Source: an uncultured Lewinella sp. (GTDB lineage Bacteria > Bacteroidota > Bacteroidia > Chitinophagales > Saprospiraceae). Taken from it: DNA of 40,700 nt. Of this stretch, positions 1 to 8,120 are shown in pieces (the stretch's first letter is position 1; each line of letters starts with the position of its first letter). The position numbers and the translations under genes are program-made. The stretch spans positions 1-40,700 of the forward strand of contig CAJXPD010000067.1 of NCBI GenBank assembly GCA_913057785.1. The letters run 5' to 3'. Under the pieces are notes generated by a model. That model searched no databases. It was not told the origin of the DNA and saw nothing but the letters and a program-made list of their open reading frames with translations.

Positions 1-669
1 AGATTCTGGGGAGCGTAGCTTGAGGAGAGCGGCAGTGGCTAGGGACATCGCGTCTACGATATCGTCTGCTAGGACATCCTTACGACGGGTCTGTTCCATC
101 ACTGTTGTGTATAGGGATCCGAGCGCGGGAAAGTGTTTTGTAATTAGTTGCAAACGATCCTGAATACCCTCTTTGGTTTTTTTGCTAGTCTGGAGTGCTT
201 GTTCACCGTTGAGGCCATAAAAGATAAGCTCCGGATGTGCTTCTTCAAAACGTTGGCGCTCGGAGGCCGGGAGCTGTAGAAGGAATTCGTCAACCTCCCG
301 AATTTTAGGAATGATATTGATACTTTGCCGGGAAAGCTTTTTGCCGGTATGCTTGAAATTGATCGCTGATGCTTCTTCCAAGCTGCCATATAGCGCTTGG
401 CGACATGGTGGAGTGAATATGCTGGAATGACGAAATGGGCTTAGATGTCTCCTGGCTAATCGATCACAGGTCCTGCCCTCACTTCCCTGCTCTACTAAGC
501 CGATGGGCATGTCAACCAAGACGGATGCTGCCTCCTTATGGAGCTGATGAAAACTCTTTAGGTCTTTGCAGAAGTTATAATCCCATCCTCCCTGATGAAA
601 TACTATGGTAATCCACCCAGATCTACAGCCGTCGATTCCAGCTATGTATTCCTCTTCTTGCCTAGGCAC
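1..669 (-). CDS. DUF429 family predicted nuclease, 3' end cut by window edge
   Basis: An open frame of 223 codons runs from 669 to the left edge without a stop. The only workable start is GTG at 667-669: an in-frame TGA lies two codons upstream, and the first ATG comes at residue 53, after the conserved N-terminus. Family signatures are GIDGCRSGW at residues 11-19, DMPIGL at 52-57, RTCDRLAR near 66-73, SSIFTPP near 82-88, the block TGKKLSRQSINIIPKIREVD at 108-127, HPELIFYGLNG at 145-155, SKKTKEG at 162-168 and DDIVDA at 202-207. The first acidic residues and the DD..DA end fit the RNase H-like fold proposed for DUF429, a family of unknown biochemical role. It begins 11 nt after the stop of the Crp/Fnr gene, so the two are probably co-transcribed. 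Family assignment is strong; function is unknown. Confidence 0.85.
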   Translation of the reverse strand, partial: MPRQEEEYIAGIDGCRSGWITIVFHQGGWDYNFCKDLKSFHQLHKEAASVLVDMPIGLVEQGSEGRTCDRLARRHLSPFRHSSIFTPPCRQALYGSLEEASAINFKHTGKKLSRQSINIIPKIREVDEFLLQLPASERQRFEEAHPELIFYGLNGEQALQTSKKTKEGIQDRLQLITKHFPALGSLYTTVMEQTRRKDVLADDIVDAMSLATAALLKLRSPES

Positions 670-680
670 AGATCAAACTA

Positions 681-1376
681 TCAGAGTTGCGATTCCTTAG
701 CCAATAATTCCATGTCTCTTACCAACAAGCGCCGACGATCGAAAGTGAGGATGTTTTTGTTTCGCAAGTCGTTGAGTACTGTCGTTACGGTTTGACGGGA
801 AGTAGCCGTAAGGTTGGCAATCTCTTGATGCGTCATAAACTTTCTAACGACCTGCTCATACCCTACTCTTTGTCCTTTATTAGTGGCCAAACTGTGTAAG
901 AATTCAATGATCCTAGTTCTTGAATCTTTGAAAACCAGCGCTTCCAGTCGCTGCTCCATTTCGAGCATTCTAGACCCCATAATTTTCATGAGGAAAAGGT
1001 TAAGAGCATTGTGGTCACGCATCAGAGCTTTCATATCGACAACGGTAAGAATACAAAGGGATGTATCTTCCATGGCATAGGCGAAGTCCCGACGTTTCTC
1101 TTCTCCAATCAACGACAATTCTCCGAACACTTCCCCCTTATTGAGGATGGCTTTAGTAATCTCTTTCCCGGTATCAGCATAGCTTCCAATCTTGACTCTT
1201 CCTTCTGTTAAGAAGTACAATCGATCAGCTTGCTCATCCGGGAGATAGATATATTCTCCTTTTTTGAAAACTTTGTGTGAATGCTGTTCCATATCGCCAC
1301 GGCCTACTTTCTTAGGGCAAAAAAGACCGGTAACATCAATGTTTTCTAAGTACCAGAGTGATTGATTATTACTCAT
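681..1376 (-). CDS. Crp/Fnr family transcriptional regulator
   Basis: 231 aa. After about 35 divergent residues there is a cyclic-nucleotide-binding-type beta-roll (FKKGEYIYLPDEQADRLYFL, then GEVFGELSLIGEEKR near residues 85-100), the long dimerisation helix (about 120-150) and a C-terminal winged helix-turn-helix, MTHQEIANLTATSRQTVTTV, about residues 180-200. The phosphate-binding-cassette region reads GELSLIGEEKRRD and lacks the RTA/RS of true cAMP binders, so the ligand is unknown. The cysteines do not form the N-terminal cluster pattern of FNR, so an Fe-S oxygen sensor is unlikely. It is the first gene of a likely two-gene unit with the downstream DUF429 gene. A perfect 10-bp palindrome lies about 80 bp upstream. 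Family call is firm; the regulon cannot be inferred. Confidence 0.93.
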   Translation of the reverse strand: MSNNQSLWYLENIDVTGLFCPKKVGRGDMEQHSHKVFKKGEYIYLPDEQADRLYFLTEGRVKIGSYADTGKEITKAILNKGEVFGELSLIGEEKRRDFAYAMEDTSLCILTVVDMKALMRDHNALNLFLMKIMGSRMLEMEQRLEALVFKDSRTRIIEFLHSLATNKGQRVGYEQVVRKFMTHQEIANLTATSRQTVTTVLNDLRNKNILTFDRRRLLVRDMELLAKESQL

Positions 1377-1452
1377 AGAACCTGTTCTTTGGTTGTAATT
1401 AGCTTTGAGTTGGAATATAGTAGTTTAAGCGGTAAGTGAAAATCCTGCCCAT

Positions 1453-1462
1453 CACAATTGTG
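1453..1462. promoter_or_regulatory. 10-bp perfect palindrome upstream of the Crp/Fnr gene
   Basis: CACAATTGTG lies in the 214-nt gap between the Crp/Fnr gene and dnaX, about 77 nt upstream of the regulator's ATG. Crp/Fnr dimers bind short dyads, so this could be an autoregulatory operator, but a 10-bp palindrome can also arise by chance. No TAnnTTTG -7 box was seen in this gap. Confidence 0.25.
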
Positions 1463-1590
1463 TCTGATTACGAGCTTGAATTAGCACCTACTTGTCATTT
1501 AAGCGTTTTAACAATACGGCCAAAACGAAGGTTGTCCTTAGGAAAAAGAAGTGAGCTAAACTGTCTCTAAGGTAACATTTGAAACCATTG

Positions 1591-3414
1591 TTAGCGCTCA
1601 TCGTCGGGTCTAAGCCCGAATCGATCAATCAATTCTCTGACCTTAGGATTGGCCTCGTTCATCAACAGAAATTTCTCTTTAGCGTTGAGCATTTTCTTTG
1701 GCTTAGGAGCTGCCTTTTGGACGAGCGAATCATCTTTTTGGATCTTCATGATAAGATCACTTCTACCGACTTGCTTTCTAATAAAGTCCATCAAACTCAA
1801 TTCTTCGCGAATGGCGCTTTCTGCCAATCCAGAACCTACTTTGATGATCAATGTCTTCTCGTGCAGGTCAATTTTCGCATTTCTAAAGATACCCTTGATG
1901 GTATCTTTATCCAATTGTTTTATAAATGCTGTCCAAGCTGTTTGGATGTCTTCCAGTGTTAGCTCAGTCTGTTCTAGTTCTTCTTCCTTTACAACGTCCT
2001 CTTGAGCTTCAGCTAGCAAGGAATCTAAACTTACCTTAGCTATGCTGTGCTTGGTTGTTACCTTATTAGCAACACTTGGAGCGTTAGTATGGCTGTGTCC
2101 ATTGGAAGAACTGCTCACTGCAGGAGCAACAGGTTCGACTTCCTTGGCGTCAGGAGTAGCTTCCTTAGCATCTTGGTTTGGCCCTTCTTCAGGCGTGACG
2201 GGTTCGGGCTTTGGTTGACTATGTTCGACTTGAGATGGAGGAGGAACTATAGGTTGGTTGCTGTCAACCGTTTTTTTTTCCGGGACCGCTTCAGCAGGCG
2301 CATGTCGGGAAAGCCTAAAAGCTCGGTTGATATGAGCCATTTTGATTAAGGCCATTTCAGCATGCAGCCGCTTATTGCGGGCCATTTTATAATTTATATC
2401 ACAATCATTGGCTAGATTCAGTGCCGTTAGAAGGTACGAGTTCGGACTGATAGCAGCCTGTTCCTTATATCTTTGGCGTAGGCCATCACTTACTTCTAGC
2501 AATGATAGCGTTTGTTCATCTTTGCATACTAGCAGGTTTCGAAGATGTTCTGCTAGTCCATTGACGAATAGTTCGGCATCGAACCCCTTTCTCAGAATAT
2601 CATCAAATATCAAGAGCACTTGAGAGACATCTTCTCTCAATAAAGCATCAACAAATTTGAAGTAATAATCATAGTCCAACACATTAAGGTTGGTAATGAC
2701 ATCTTCATAAGTGATCTTTTTGCCCGAAAAGGAAACGATCCGATCAAAAATCGATAGAGAATCTCTGAGGGCTCCATCCGCTTTCTGGGCGATAATATGA
2801 AGTGCATCACTTTCTGCCTCAATCCCTTCTTGCGCACAAATCTCCGCTAAGTGTTTTACCATATTAGGCACCTGTATTCTTCTAAAGTCGAAGATTTGAC
2901 AGCGAGACAGAATGGTGGGGATGATCTTGTGCTTTTCTGTAGTAGCCAATATGAAAATGGCGTATGGAGGAGGTTCTTCCAAGGTCTTCAGGAAGGCATT
3001 GAAAGCTTGTTGACTCAGCATGTGCACCTCATCAATGATGAAGACTTTATATTTCCCTTTCTGTGGCTGGAATCGCACTTGCTCAATCAACGCCCTAATG
3101 TGCTCAACAGAGTTATTTGAGGCTGCATCAAGTTCCGTGATGTTAAATGAGGCATTTTCATTAAACGCTAGACAAGAATCACAAGTATTACAGGGTTCAA
3201 AATCTGAGGTGGGATTCTGGCAATTGAGTACTTTGGCTAATATTCGAGCACAAGTCGTTTTACCTACTCCTCTTGGACCACAGAATAGAAAGGCATGAGC
3301 TAGATGGTCATTCTGTAAGGCATTCTTGAGGGTCAGAGAAACGTGCTCCTGCCCTACTACTTCGTCAAAACGATTGGGTCGATATTTACGTGCCGATACG
3401 ACGAATGTACTCAT
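1591..3414 (-). CDS. dnaX: DNA polymerase III subunit gamma/tau
   Basis: 607 aa. This is the clamp-loader motor subunit, which uses ATP to load the sliding clamp onto DNA. Visible motifs are the DnaX N-terminus (SARKYRPNRFDEVVGQEHV), Walker A GPRGVGKT at 46-53, four zinc cysteines at 65, 75, 78 and 81, Walker B DEVH at 128-131 and the SRC arginine-finger motif at 170-172. Domain III follows to about residue 365. A low-complexity Pro/Glu/Lys/Ser linker (about 375-460) then leads to a tau-like C-terminal domain of about 140 residues. The ATG at 3414 places the SARKYRP motif at the family position. A -7 box lies about 70 nt upstream. I saw no A-rich slippery heptamer with a -1 stop of the kind used in E. 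coli to make gamma, so only the long form is predicted. Confidence 0.97.
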   Translation of the reverse strand: MSTFVVSARKYRPNRFDEVVGQEHVSLTLKNALQNDHLAHAFLFCGPRGVGKTTCARILAKVLNCQNPTSDFEPCNTCDSCLAFNENASFNITELDAASNNSVEHIRALIEQVRFQPQKGKYKVFIIDEVHMLSQQAFNAFLKTLEEPPPYAIFILATTEKHKIIPTILSRCQIFDFRRIQVPNMVKHLAEICAQEGIEAESDALHIIAQKADGALRDSLSIFDRIVSFSGKKITYEDVITNLNVLDYDYYFKFVDALLREDVSQVLLIFDDILRKGFDAELFVNGLAEHLRNLLVCKDEQTLSLLEVSDGLRQRYKEQAAISPNSYLLTALNLANDCDINYKMARNKRLHAEMALIKMAHINRAFRLSRHAPAEAVPEKKTVDSNQPIVPPPSQVEHSQPKPEPVTPEEGPNQDAKEATPDAKEVEPVAPAVSSSSNGHSHTNAPSVANKVTTKHSIAKVSLDSLLAEAQEDVVKEEELEQTELTLEDIQTAWTAFIKQLDKDTIKGIFRNAKIDLHEKTLIIKVGSGLAESAIREELSLMDFIRKQVGRSDLIMKIQKDDSLVQKAAPKPKKMLNAKEKFLLMNEANPKVRELIDRFGLRPDDER

Positions 3415-3483
3415 GCAATAGATGGATTATTTTTCCAGCTTTGGACCTTAATAAGCTAATTTATCTTAACCAAAGCCTTCCTA

Positions 3484-3491
3484 CAAAGATA
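3484..3491 (-). promoter_or_regulatory. dnaX promoter -7 box
   Basis: On the minus strand the sequence reads TATCTTTG, a full match to the Bacteroidota -7 consensus TAnnTTTG, ahead of dnaX. This would give a 5' UTR of roughly 60 nt. No clear -33 TTTG is present at the expected distance. Confidence 0.5.
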
Positions 3492-3614
3492 GGAAAAAAG
3501 ATGGGCTTTAGATTTCTTTCTACATCCGAGCTGACAGTTGTCGTAAAATGAGAACCAAGCAGTCCGTCTGCGGCTACAGTCCAAGCTTAGCTGGCGTAGG
3601 ATACTGATTATTTA

Positions 3615-3622
3615 TACCTTTG
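3615..3622 (+). promoter_or_regulatory. -7 box upstream of the DUF3667 gene
   Basis: TACCTTTG matches TAnnTTTG in full. A start of transcription near 3629 would leave about 35 nt before the ATG at 3664 and would lie too close to the alternative TTG at 3634 for a normal leader. No good -33 element was seen. Confidence 0.45.
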
Positions 3623-3663
3623 GAGAAGCTTTATTGAAAGAAGAACTCTGCTGTAAGAAAGAT

Positions 3664-4710
3664 ATGTCGACTTCAACCTCATACTGTAAAAACTGTGAGC
3701 AGCCCCTTCATAAGGGTGCCGCTTATTGTGCCCACTGTGGACAGAAAAATACGGATGGACGTATTACTGTTCGAAGTCTATTTACAGAGTTTTTTGACGC
3801 GGTTTTCAATATCGAATCTCGCACCTTACGGACCCTCCGAGCACTTTTTATACCGGGAAAACTCACCGAGGAATACTTTGAAGGTAGGCACAAAAGGTAT
3901 GTTCACCCGCTTCGTACCTTATTGGTGATGTCCATTCTGCTCATTTTGACATTGGGGTATCTCGATTTTGATAAAGTAACGAACCATCCCTATGTGATAT
4001 GGGATGAAATGCAACGGCAGAATCAAACAGAATTGGTGATTGATTCTTTGGTGATGGCCCGGCAACAAACTAGTGCTGTCTTCCAAAACGACACCGTGGA
4101 TCAAGCCCTTGATTCCCTTCAATACTTCTTACGACGGCGCGTAGGTTGGTATGGCGATAGCTTCAACCTACGGAAATATATGACGCTCTTTGATAATGAC
4201 GGAGTAAGGATGATTAAAAGAGAAGACTTCTTGCAACTCAGTCCAAAGGAGTTAACCGATAAGTATGAGCCGGAAGGCTGGTTTAACCGGCAAACCTTTC
4301 AACAGACCGCAAAGTACATACAAGATGAAAGTGTCTTGTCTTCCTATTTAGTGGGAAGTATGTCTTGGATTGCCCTGCTCATCATGCCAGTCATTGCCTT
4401 CATGTTTCAACTATTTTATCGGAAACAAAAACGGTTTTACGTTGAGCATCTAGTTTTTTCTTTTCATCTGCACTCTTTCTTTTTTCTGCTACTGAGTTTA
4501 GGGTTACTGATAGCATACGGCACAGGAATTAGTCTTTTGATATTAGTCATCGTGCTCTCTGCCATTTATCTGCTCTTTGCCTTAAAGCGGGTTTACCAAG
4601 AGAGATGGGGTAGAACGATTGGAAAGCTCCTACTCATTGGAATTTCCTATATGGTCCTATTGCTAGCCATTTTTGTTGGCGTTACTGTAAGTAGTTTTTT
4701 CATCTTCTGA
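3664..4710 (+). CDS. DUF3667 membrane protein with N-terminal zinc ribbon
   Basis: 348 aa from ATG 3664. The frame could extend to a TTG at 3634, but the ATG is adjacent to the conserved start. Residues 8-25 form a zinc ribbon (C-x2-C-x10-C-x2-C). Next comes the DUF3667 signature with TVRSLFTEFFDAVFNIESRT and the motif IPGKLTEEYFEGRHKRYVHP, about residues 36-88. A first membrane segment (LLVMSILLILTL) follows, then a soluble loop of about 130 residues, then four hydrophobic segments in the C-terminal third (SWIALLIMPVIAFM, LVFSFHLHSFFFLLLSLGLLI, LLILVIVLSAIYLLF, LLLIGISYMVLLLAIF). The family is common in Bacteroidota and has no known function. The gene converges on the CAP-domain gene with only 13 nt between the stops. 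Confidence 0.85.
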   Translation: MSTSTSYCKNCEQPLHKGAAYCAHCGQKNTDGRITVRSLFTEFFDAVFNIESRTLRTLRALFIPGKLTEEYFEGRHKRYVHPLRTLLVMSILLILTLGYLDFDKVTNHPYVIWDEMQRQNQTELVIDSLVMARQQTSAVFQNDTVDQALDSLQYFLRRRVGWYGDSFNLRKYMTLFDNDGVRMIKREDFLQLSPKELTDKYEPEGWFNRQTFQQTAKYIQDESVLSSYLVGSMSWIALLIMPVIAFMFQLFYRKQKRFYVEHLVFSFHLHSFFFLLLSLGLLIAYGTGISLLILVIVLSAIYLLFALKRVYQERWGRTIGKLLLIGISYMVLLLAIFVGVTVSSFFIF

Positions 4711-4723
4711 GAGGGTATATTGC

Positions 4724-7129
4724 TTATTCATTGCAATTTTCGCAGAAGACGGTTCGAATCTTTTCATCTCTTTGTAGCTGAAAATAAGTCTTGATCCATT
4801 GGCAAAGTCTTTTGGAGTTCTGAGCTAAACAGCGTTCCAATAGTTCATAGTAGGATGCCTCGCGTTCTCCCCCCTTCCAAATGCTGAACGTTTGGAAATA
4901 GGTAAAAAGAAGGTCTTCTGAAGCGTCTTCACGATTGAGATAAGGGCGCATTGTTTCTAATGACCAATCCAAGTAGTAGTTGCGGTTGAAAAACCTCGTT
5001 AGGGAGAGGGCTTCGGCTTCACTGATGTCCTCTTGTGAGAAAAAATCCTGGATGGCTAGCATGGAGGCGTTGCGGTCACCGTATCTTCTTTGATGGAAAT
5101 AGTAATCTACGGCTGCGAGGTGGAAGTTGACCATTAAGCGATCCAAGGTACGTTCAATGTTTTGGTATTGGATAGCGGTTTCCCGACGATCGTACAATTG
5201 TAAAATGGCTGAGTTCAAAGCCTCAGGATCTTCTAATGGAGTTCCTTCTTCGTAGAGATAGCGTACAGCATACCCCAAATAGTTGAACTGTAAAGACAGG
5301 TCAAGTGGAGCGAGTGCTTGAATTTCCTTTATTCGATCAATATATGCCTCGTCTGTGCGTATGCTCTTCTTGAAGAAAAGCTCTAAAGAAAGGGCATTGC
5401 TTAATAACCATTTATTCTTTGCTGTGATCGGAATGTTGAGCTCGAGCAGGTCAGATAAGTTCACTTTAAATTCCAAAAATAGCCGGACCAATTCTTCTTG
5501 TAACTGTAATGCTTTTTCGGCTTTTTCTTGATTAATGGCTGTTTGCAAAGCCTCTAATTTTGTTTTGGCATCCTCCGATGTCGAAGCAGTTTCATAGGGG
5601 CTAAATGCACCATTTCGTCTTTGTTGGTAATAGATGATTACTTGTGCTTCTCTTTGTTCCGCTAGTAGTGCAGATAAAGATGTTTCGACACCAGGCTCTT
5701 TGAGCTTTTGTTTAACCTGCTTTCTATCCATTTGAATCAATGATCCCCATGCTGTTCCCAATACTTGACGATAGAATAAATCCCAGTTTTCTGCTGCTTG
5801 CGTTTTGATTTTTGAGCTATCCGCTCCGAGTTGTTGGAGTGCTACCTTGATCGTATCAGCCCTTTTCTGTTGGAGCACCAGATTATTCGCAGTGCTTCCT
5901 TCGATAGAGCTATAGGCCAATACTTGCATGGAATCAATTTGGCCTGAGTATTTATCTATAAACTGGTTTACTTTCTCCCATTCTCCTGGGAAGAAACTGA
6001 TGCTACTCTTGTCAAATTTAAGTTTTAGACGCTCAGTTGAGGAGATGGCTTTTGTGGCTGAGCGTTTGATATGTTCTACCGCTGCGACTTGGATAGGCTG
6101 TACCGTTTCGTCTTTACTAAAGGCCCAAATTGGATTGATGCGGAATAGTGGTAGATCACTAAATGGAATGGCGACGGGGAAGACCTCTTCACAGACTCGA
6201 TTATTCTTGATTAGGAGTACATTCAACTGAAGGTTTTTTTGATTCAGACTAGCCGGAATTTTACCTAAGTAGGTATACAGGCGGCTAGTATCGGGGTGTT
6301 GATTATTGCGATACAGCCCTCTGGAAAATACAGGTTCCAAAAGATATCCATCATGGGCAGGACTCGGGTAGAGATCTATTTCCCCATCGCATTTGAATTG
6401 ATCTTTATGAATAATATCAATGGCTAATCCATCGCGACTTCCGGAGATCATTTCTTGCAACACCGCCTTGTCATGATATTCAAGGTAAATCGAAGAACCG
6501 AACATCCGCAGATGTATAGGAAGGTCAATACTCAGATAGGGATTGTTGGTTACCAATTGACAAGTACGAGTCTCAGGAGGCTGCAAGGAATGAGCATCTG
6601 TTACCACTTGAACGCCATCGAAAGCTTGAAAGGGTTTACCAGCGAGAACTTGAACGACATAAAGGCCATTATCGCCCGGATCAAAAACAAAAAAGGCCCC
6701 CATCAAAGCATGCCTGGGGTTGTTTAAACGGCCTTCCCCTGGTCTATTTCTCCAGTAATTGAAGATGGCTTTGGCTTGTAGCTCGTAGCTCTCTTGGATG
6801 GGGACAAGGGCTAGGTTTTCAACTAGAAAGCTGAAGGTGCCATCATGACTGCTCACTCGTTCCTCTAGTGTGTTTTTGCCAGTAAACATCTGATGATGCG
6901 TAAGCTTCTGTACCGCTTTGATATAGCGAGCCTGGTCTTTGGCAGCCAACTTAAGAATGTTATTTATAGCTAGGCTTGGTAGGTCTTGTGCTTGGCGATA
7001 CGCATTAGTGACTTCCAGGAGTTTTTCTTCTAGTAATTCAACGTCCAACTCAGCAGGAATGAAGGACTGGGACTGGATAAATACAGGGGCCAAAAAGAAT
7101 ACCAGAAGCAACTGGTGAGCGTAGTTCAT
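4724..7129 (-). CDS. Secreted CAP (SCP)-domain protein with OmpA-like domain
   Basis: 801 aa from the ATG at 7127-7129, chosen because it opens a clean signal peptide (MNYAHQLLLVFFLAPVFIQS); an upstream ATG at 7192 would bury it behind 21 mostly charged residues. Residues about 35-175 look like a CAP/SCP domain: LLEVTNAYRQAQDLPSL, a histidine in KLTHHQMF and the ENLAL motif. The central part has no family I recognise. Around residues 365-445 is an OmpA/MotB-like segment, with SISFFPGEWEKVNQFI, a Y-S-S-I-E-G-S turn, N, and QQKRADTIKVALQQLG. The rest is helical, TPR-like in texture, and ends with a CENC motif. CAP domains are extracellular and OmpA-like domains often bind peptidoglycan, so a cell-envelope role is inferred. 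Domain calls are moderate. Confidence 0.7.
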   Translation of the reverse strand: MNYAHQLLLVFFLAPVFIQSQSFIPAELDVELLEEKLLEVTNAYRQAQDLPSLAINNILKLAAKDQARYIKAVQKLTHHQMFTGKNTLEERVSSHDGTFSFLVENLALVPIQESYELQAKAIFNYWRNRPGEGRLNNPRHALMGAFFVFDPGDNGLYVVQVLAGKPFQAFDGVQVVTDAHSLQPPETRTCQLVTNNPYLSIDLPIHLRMFGSSIYLEYHDKAVLQEMISGSRDGLAIDIIHKDQFKCDGEIDLYPSPAHDGYLLEPVFSRGLYRNNQHPDTSRLYTYLGKIPASLNQKNLQLNVLLIKNNRVCEEVFPVAIPFSDLPLFRINPIWAFSKDETVQPIQVAAVEHIKRSATKAISSTERLKLKFDKSSISFFPGEWEKVNQFIDKYSGQIDSMQVLAYSSIEGSTANNLVLQQKRADTIKVALQQLGADSSKIKTQAAENWDLFYRQVLGTAWGSLIQMDRKQVKQKLKEPGVETSLSALLAEQREAQVIIYYQQRRNGAFSPYETASTSEDAKTKLEALQTAINQEKAEKALQLQEELVRLFLEFKVNLSDLLELNIPITAKNKWLLSNALSLELFFKKSIRTDEAYIDRIKEIQALAPLDLSLQFNYLGYAVRYLYEEGTPLEDPEALNSAILQLYDRRETAIQYQNIERTLDRLMVNFHLAAVDYYFHQRRYGDRNASMLAIQDFFSQEDISEAEALSLTRFFNRNYYLDWSLETMRPYLNREDASEDLLFTYFQTFSIWKGGEREASYYELLERCLAQNSKRLCQWIKTYFQLQRDEKIRTVFCENCNE

Positions 7130-7217
7130 ATGATCGCACTTTAGCAGTAATATAAGTGAATGTACCCTCCGCCGCAAGTCGATTTTAGACAAAATAGGAT
7201 TTAATTTATCATCTTAG

Positions 7218-7249
7218 TTTGACTTTTAAACTAAGTGCCTGTATATTTG
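7218..7249 (+). promoter_or_regulatory. Promoter for the ADP-ribosylglycohydrolase/nadE operon
   Basis: TTTG at 7218-7221, 20 nt, then TATATTTG at 7242-7249. Both boxes and the spacing match the Bacteroidota primary-sigma consensus (TTTG at -33, TAnnTTTG at -7). Transcription would start near 7255, about 43 nt before the ATG at 7298. This is the best promoter in the window. Confidence 0.65.
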
Positions 7250-7297
7250 TTTCCGAATTCGCGATTAGCGATCCTTTTGATCACTTAATACAGAGGT

Positions 7298-8074
7298 ATG
7301 CTTGGAGCTATTGCAGGAGACATTATTGGGTCAAGATTTGAGCGAAATGGTTGGAAGCAGAAAGATTTTCCGTTATTTGAGCGCTCATCGGTTTTTACGG
7401 ATGATACTGTGCTAACGATCGCAGTGGCTGATGCCATGCTAAACGATTTATCCTACGAATCGGCTTTAAAAACCTGGGGACGCCGTTACCCCTTGGCGGG
7501 TTATGGAGGAACTTTTAAGGGCTGGTTAGCAGGTGCGATAAAGGGGCCTTACAATAGCTGGGGTAATGGATCTGCCATGCGCGTAAGCCCAGTAGGTTGG
7601 TTGTGCAATACACTAGGTGAGGTATTGGCAGAAGCAGAAGCAAGTGCTGCCGTAACCCATAATCATCCAGAAGGCATAAAAGGAGCGAAAGCGATTGCGG
7701 CAAGCATTTTTCTGGCTCGTACGGGTCATGAAAAGGAAGCTATTCGCAATTATTGTATTGATACTTTTCAGTACGACTTACGTCAAACGGTAGATGATAT
7801 AAGGCCCAATTATAGCTTTGATGTAAGTTGTCAGGGTTCGGTACCACAGGCGATTGTTTCTTTTCTGGATGGAGAAGACTTTGAGGATACGGTGAGAAAC
7901 GCTATTTCATTAGGCGGAGATAGCGATACTATTGCTGCGATGGCGGGCAGTATCGCTGAAGCTTATTATGGCTCTGTACCGGCCGAGATACTGGACGAAG
8001 TTTTCGTTCGCTTAACTGCGGATGTGAAACAAATTATAAAGCAATTTAGAAATACTCAAACACAGTTGGCCTAG
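7298..8074 (+). CDS. ADP-ribosylglycohydrolase family protein (short form)
   Basis: 258 aa. Starts with the family N-terminus GAIAGDIIGSRFE, followed by the metal-binding TDDT at 34-37, the GNGSAMRVSPVGW motif in the middle, THNHPEGIKGAKA, and the second metal site GGDSDT at 206-211 followed by AAMAGSIAEAYYG. These are the two-magnesium ligands of the DraG/ARH fold, so the enzyme is probably active in removing ADP-ribose from proteins, nucleic acids or small molecules; the substrate cannot be told. It is the first gene of a co-directional trio with nadE and a second, longer homologue. The gap to nadE is 46 nt. A match to both promoter boxes lies just upstream. Confidence 0.92.
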   Translation: MLGAIAGDIIGSRFERNGWKQKDFPLFERSSVFTDDTVLTIAVADAMLNDLSYESALKTWGRRYPLAGYGGTFKGWLAGAIKGPYNSWGNGSAMRVSPVGWLCNTLGEVLAEAEASAAVTHNHPEGIKGAKAIAASIFLARTGHEKEAIRNYCIDTFQYDLRQTVDDIRPNYSFDVSCQGSVPQAIVSFLDGEDFEDTVRNAISLGGDSDTIAAMAGSIAEAYYGSVPAEILDEVFVRLTADVKQIIKQFRNTQTQLA

Positions 8075-8120
8075 GCCAATATAAGGAGTGCCTTGTATGC
8101 CTCCGCTCAAATACATAACC

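Noticed and set aside
144..389. 81-aa ORF on the minus strand
   Set aside because: It lies wholly inside the DUF429 gene in another frame; the DUF429 frame matches its family over the whole stretch.
595..795. Plus-strand ORF over the DUF429/Crp junction
   Set aside because: It spans the ends of two well-supported minus-strand genes in antisense and shows no recognisable motif.
1591..2400. Programmed frameshift in dnaX
   Set aside because: I looked for a slippery A-rich heptamer near the end of domain III and saw none; the single frame covers the whole tau form.
7130..7192. Upstream start of the CAP-domain gene at 7192
   Set aside because: It would put 21 charged residues ahead of a clean signal peptide and lie close to the divergent promoter.
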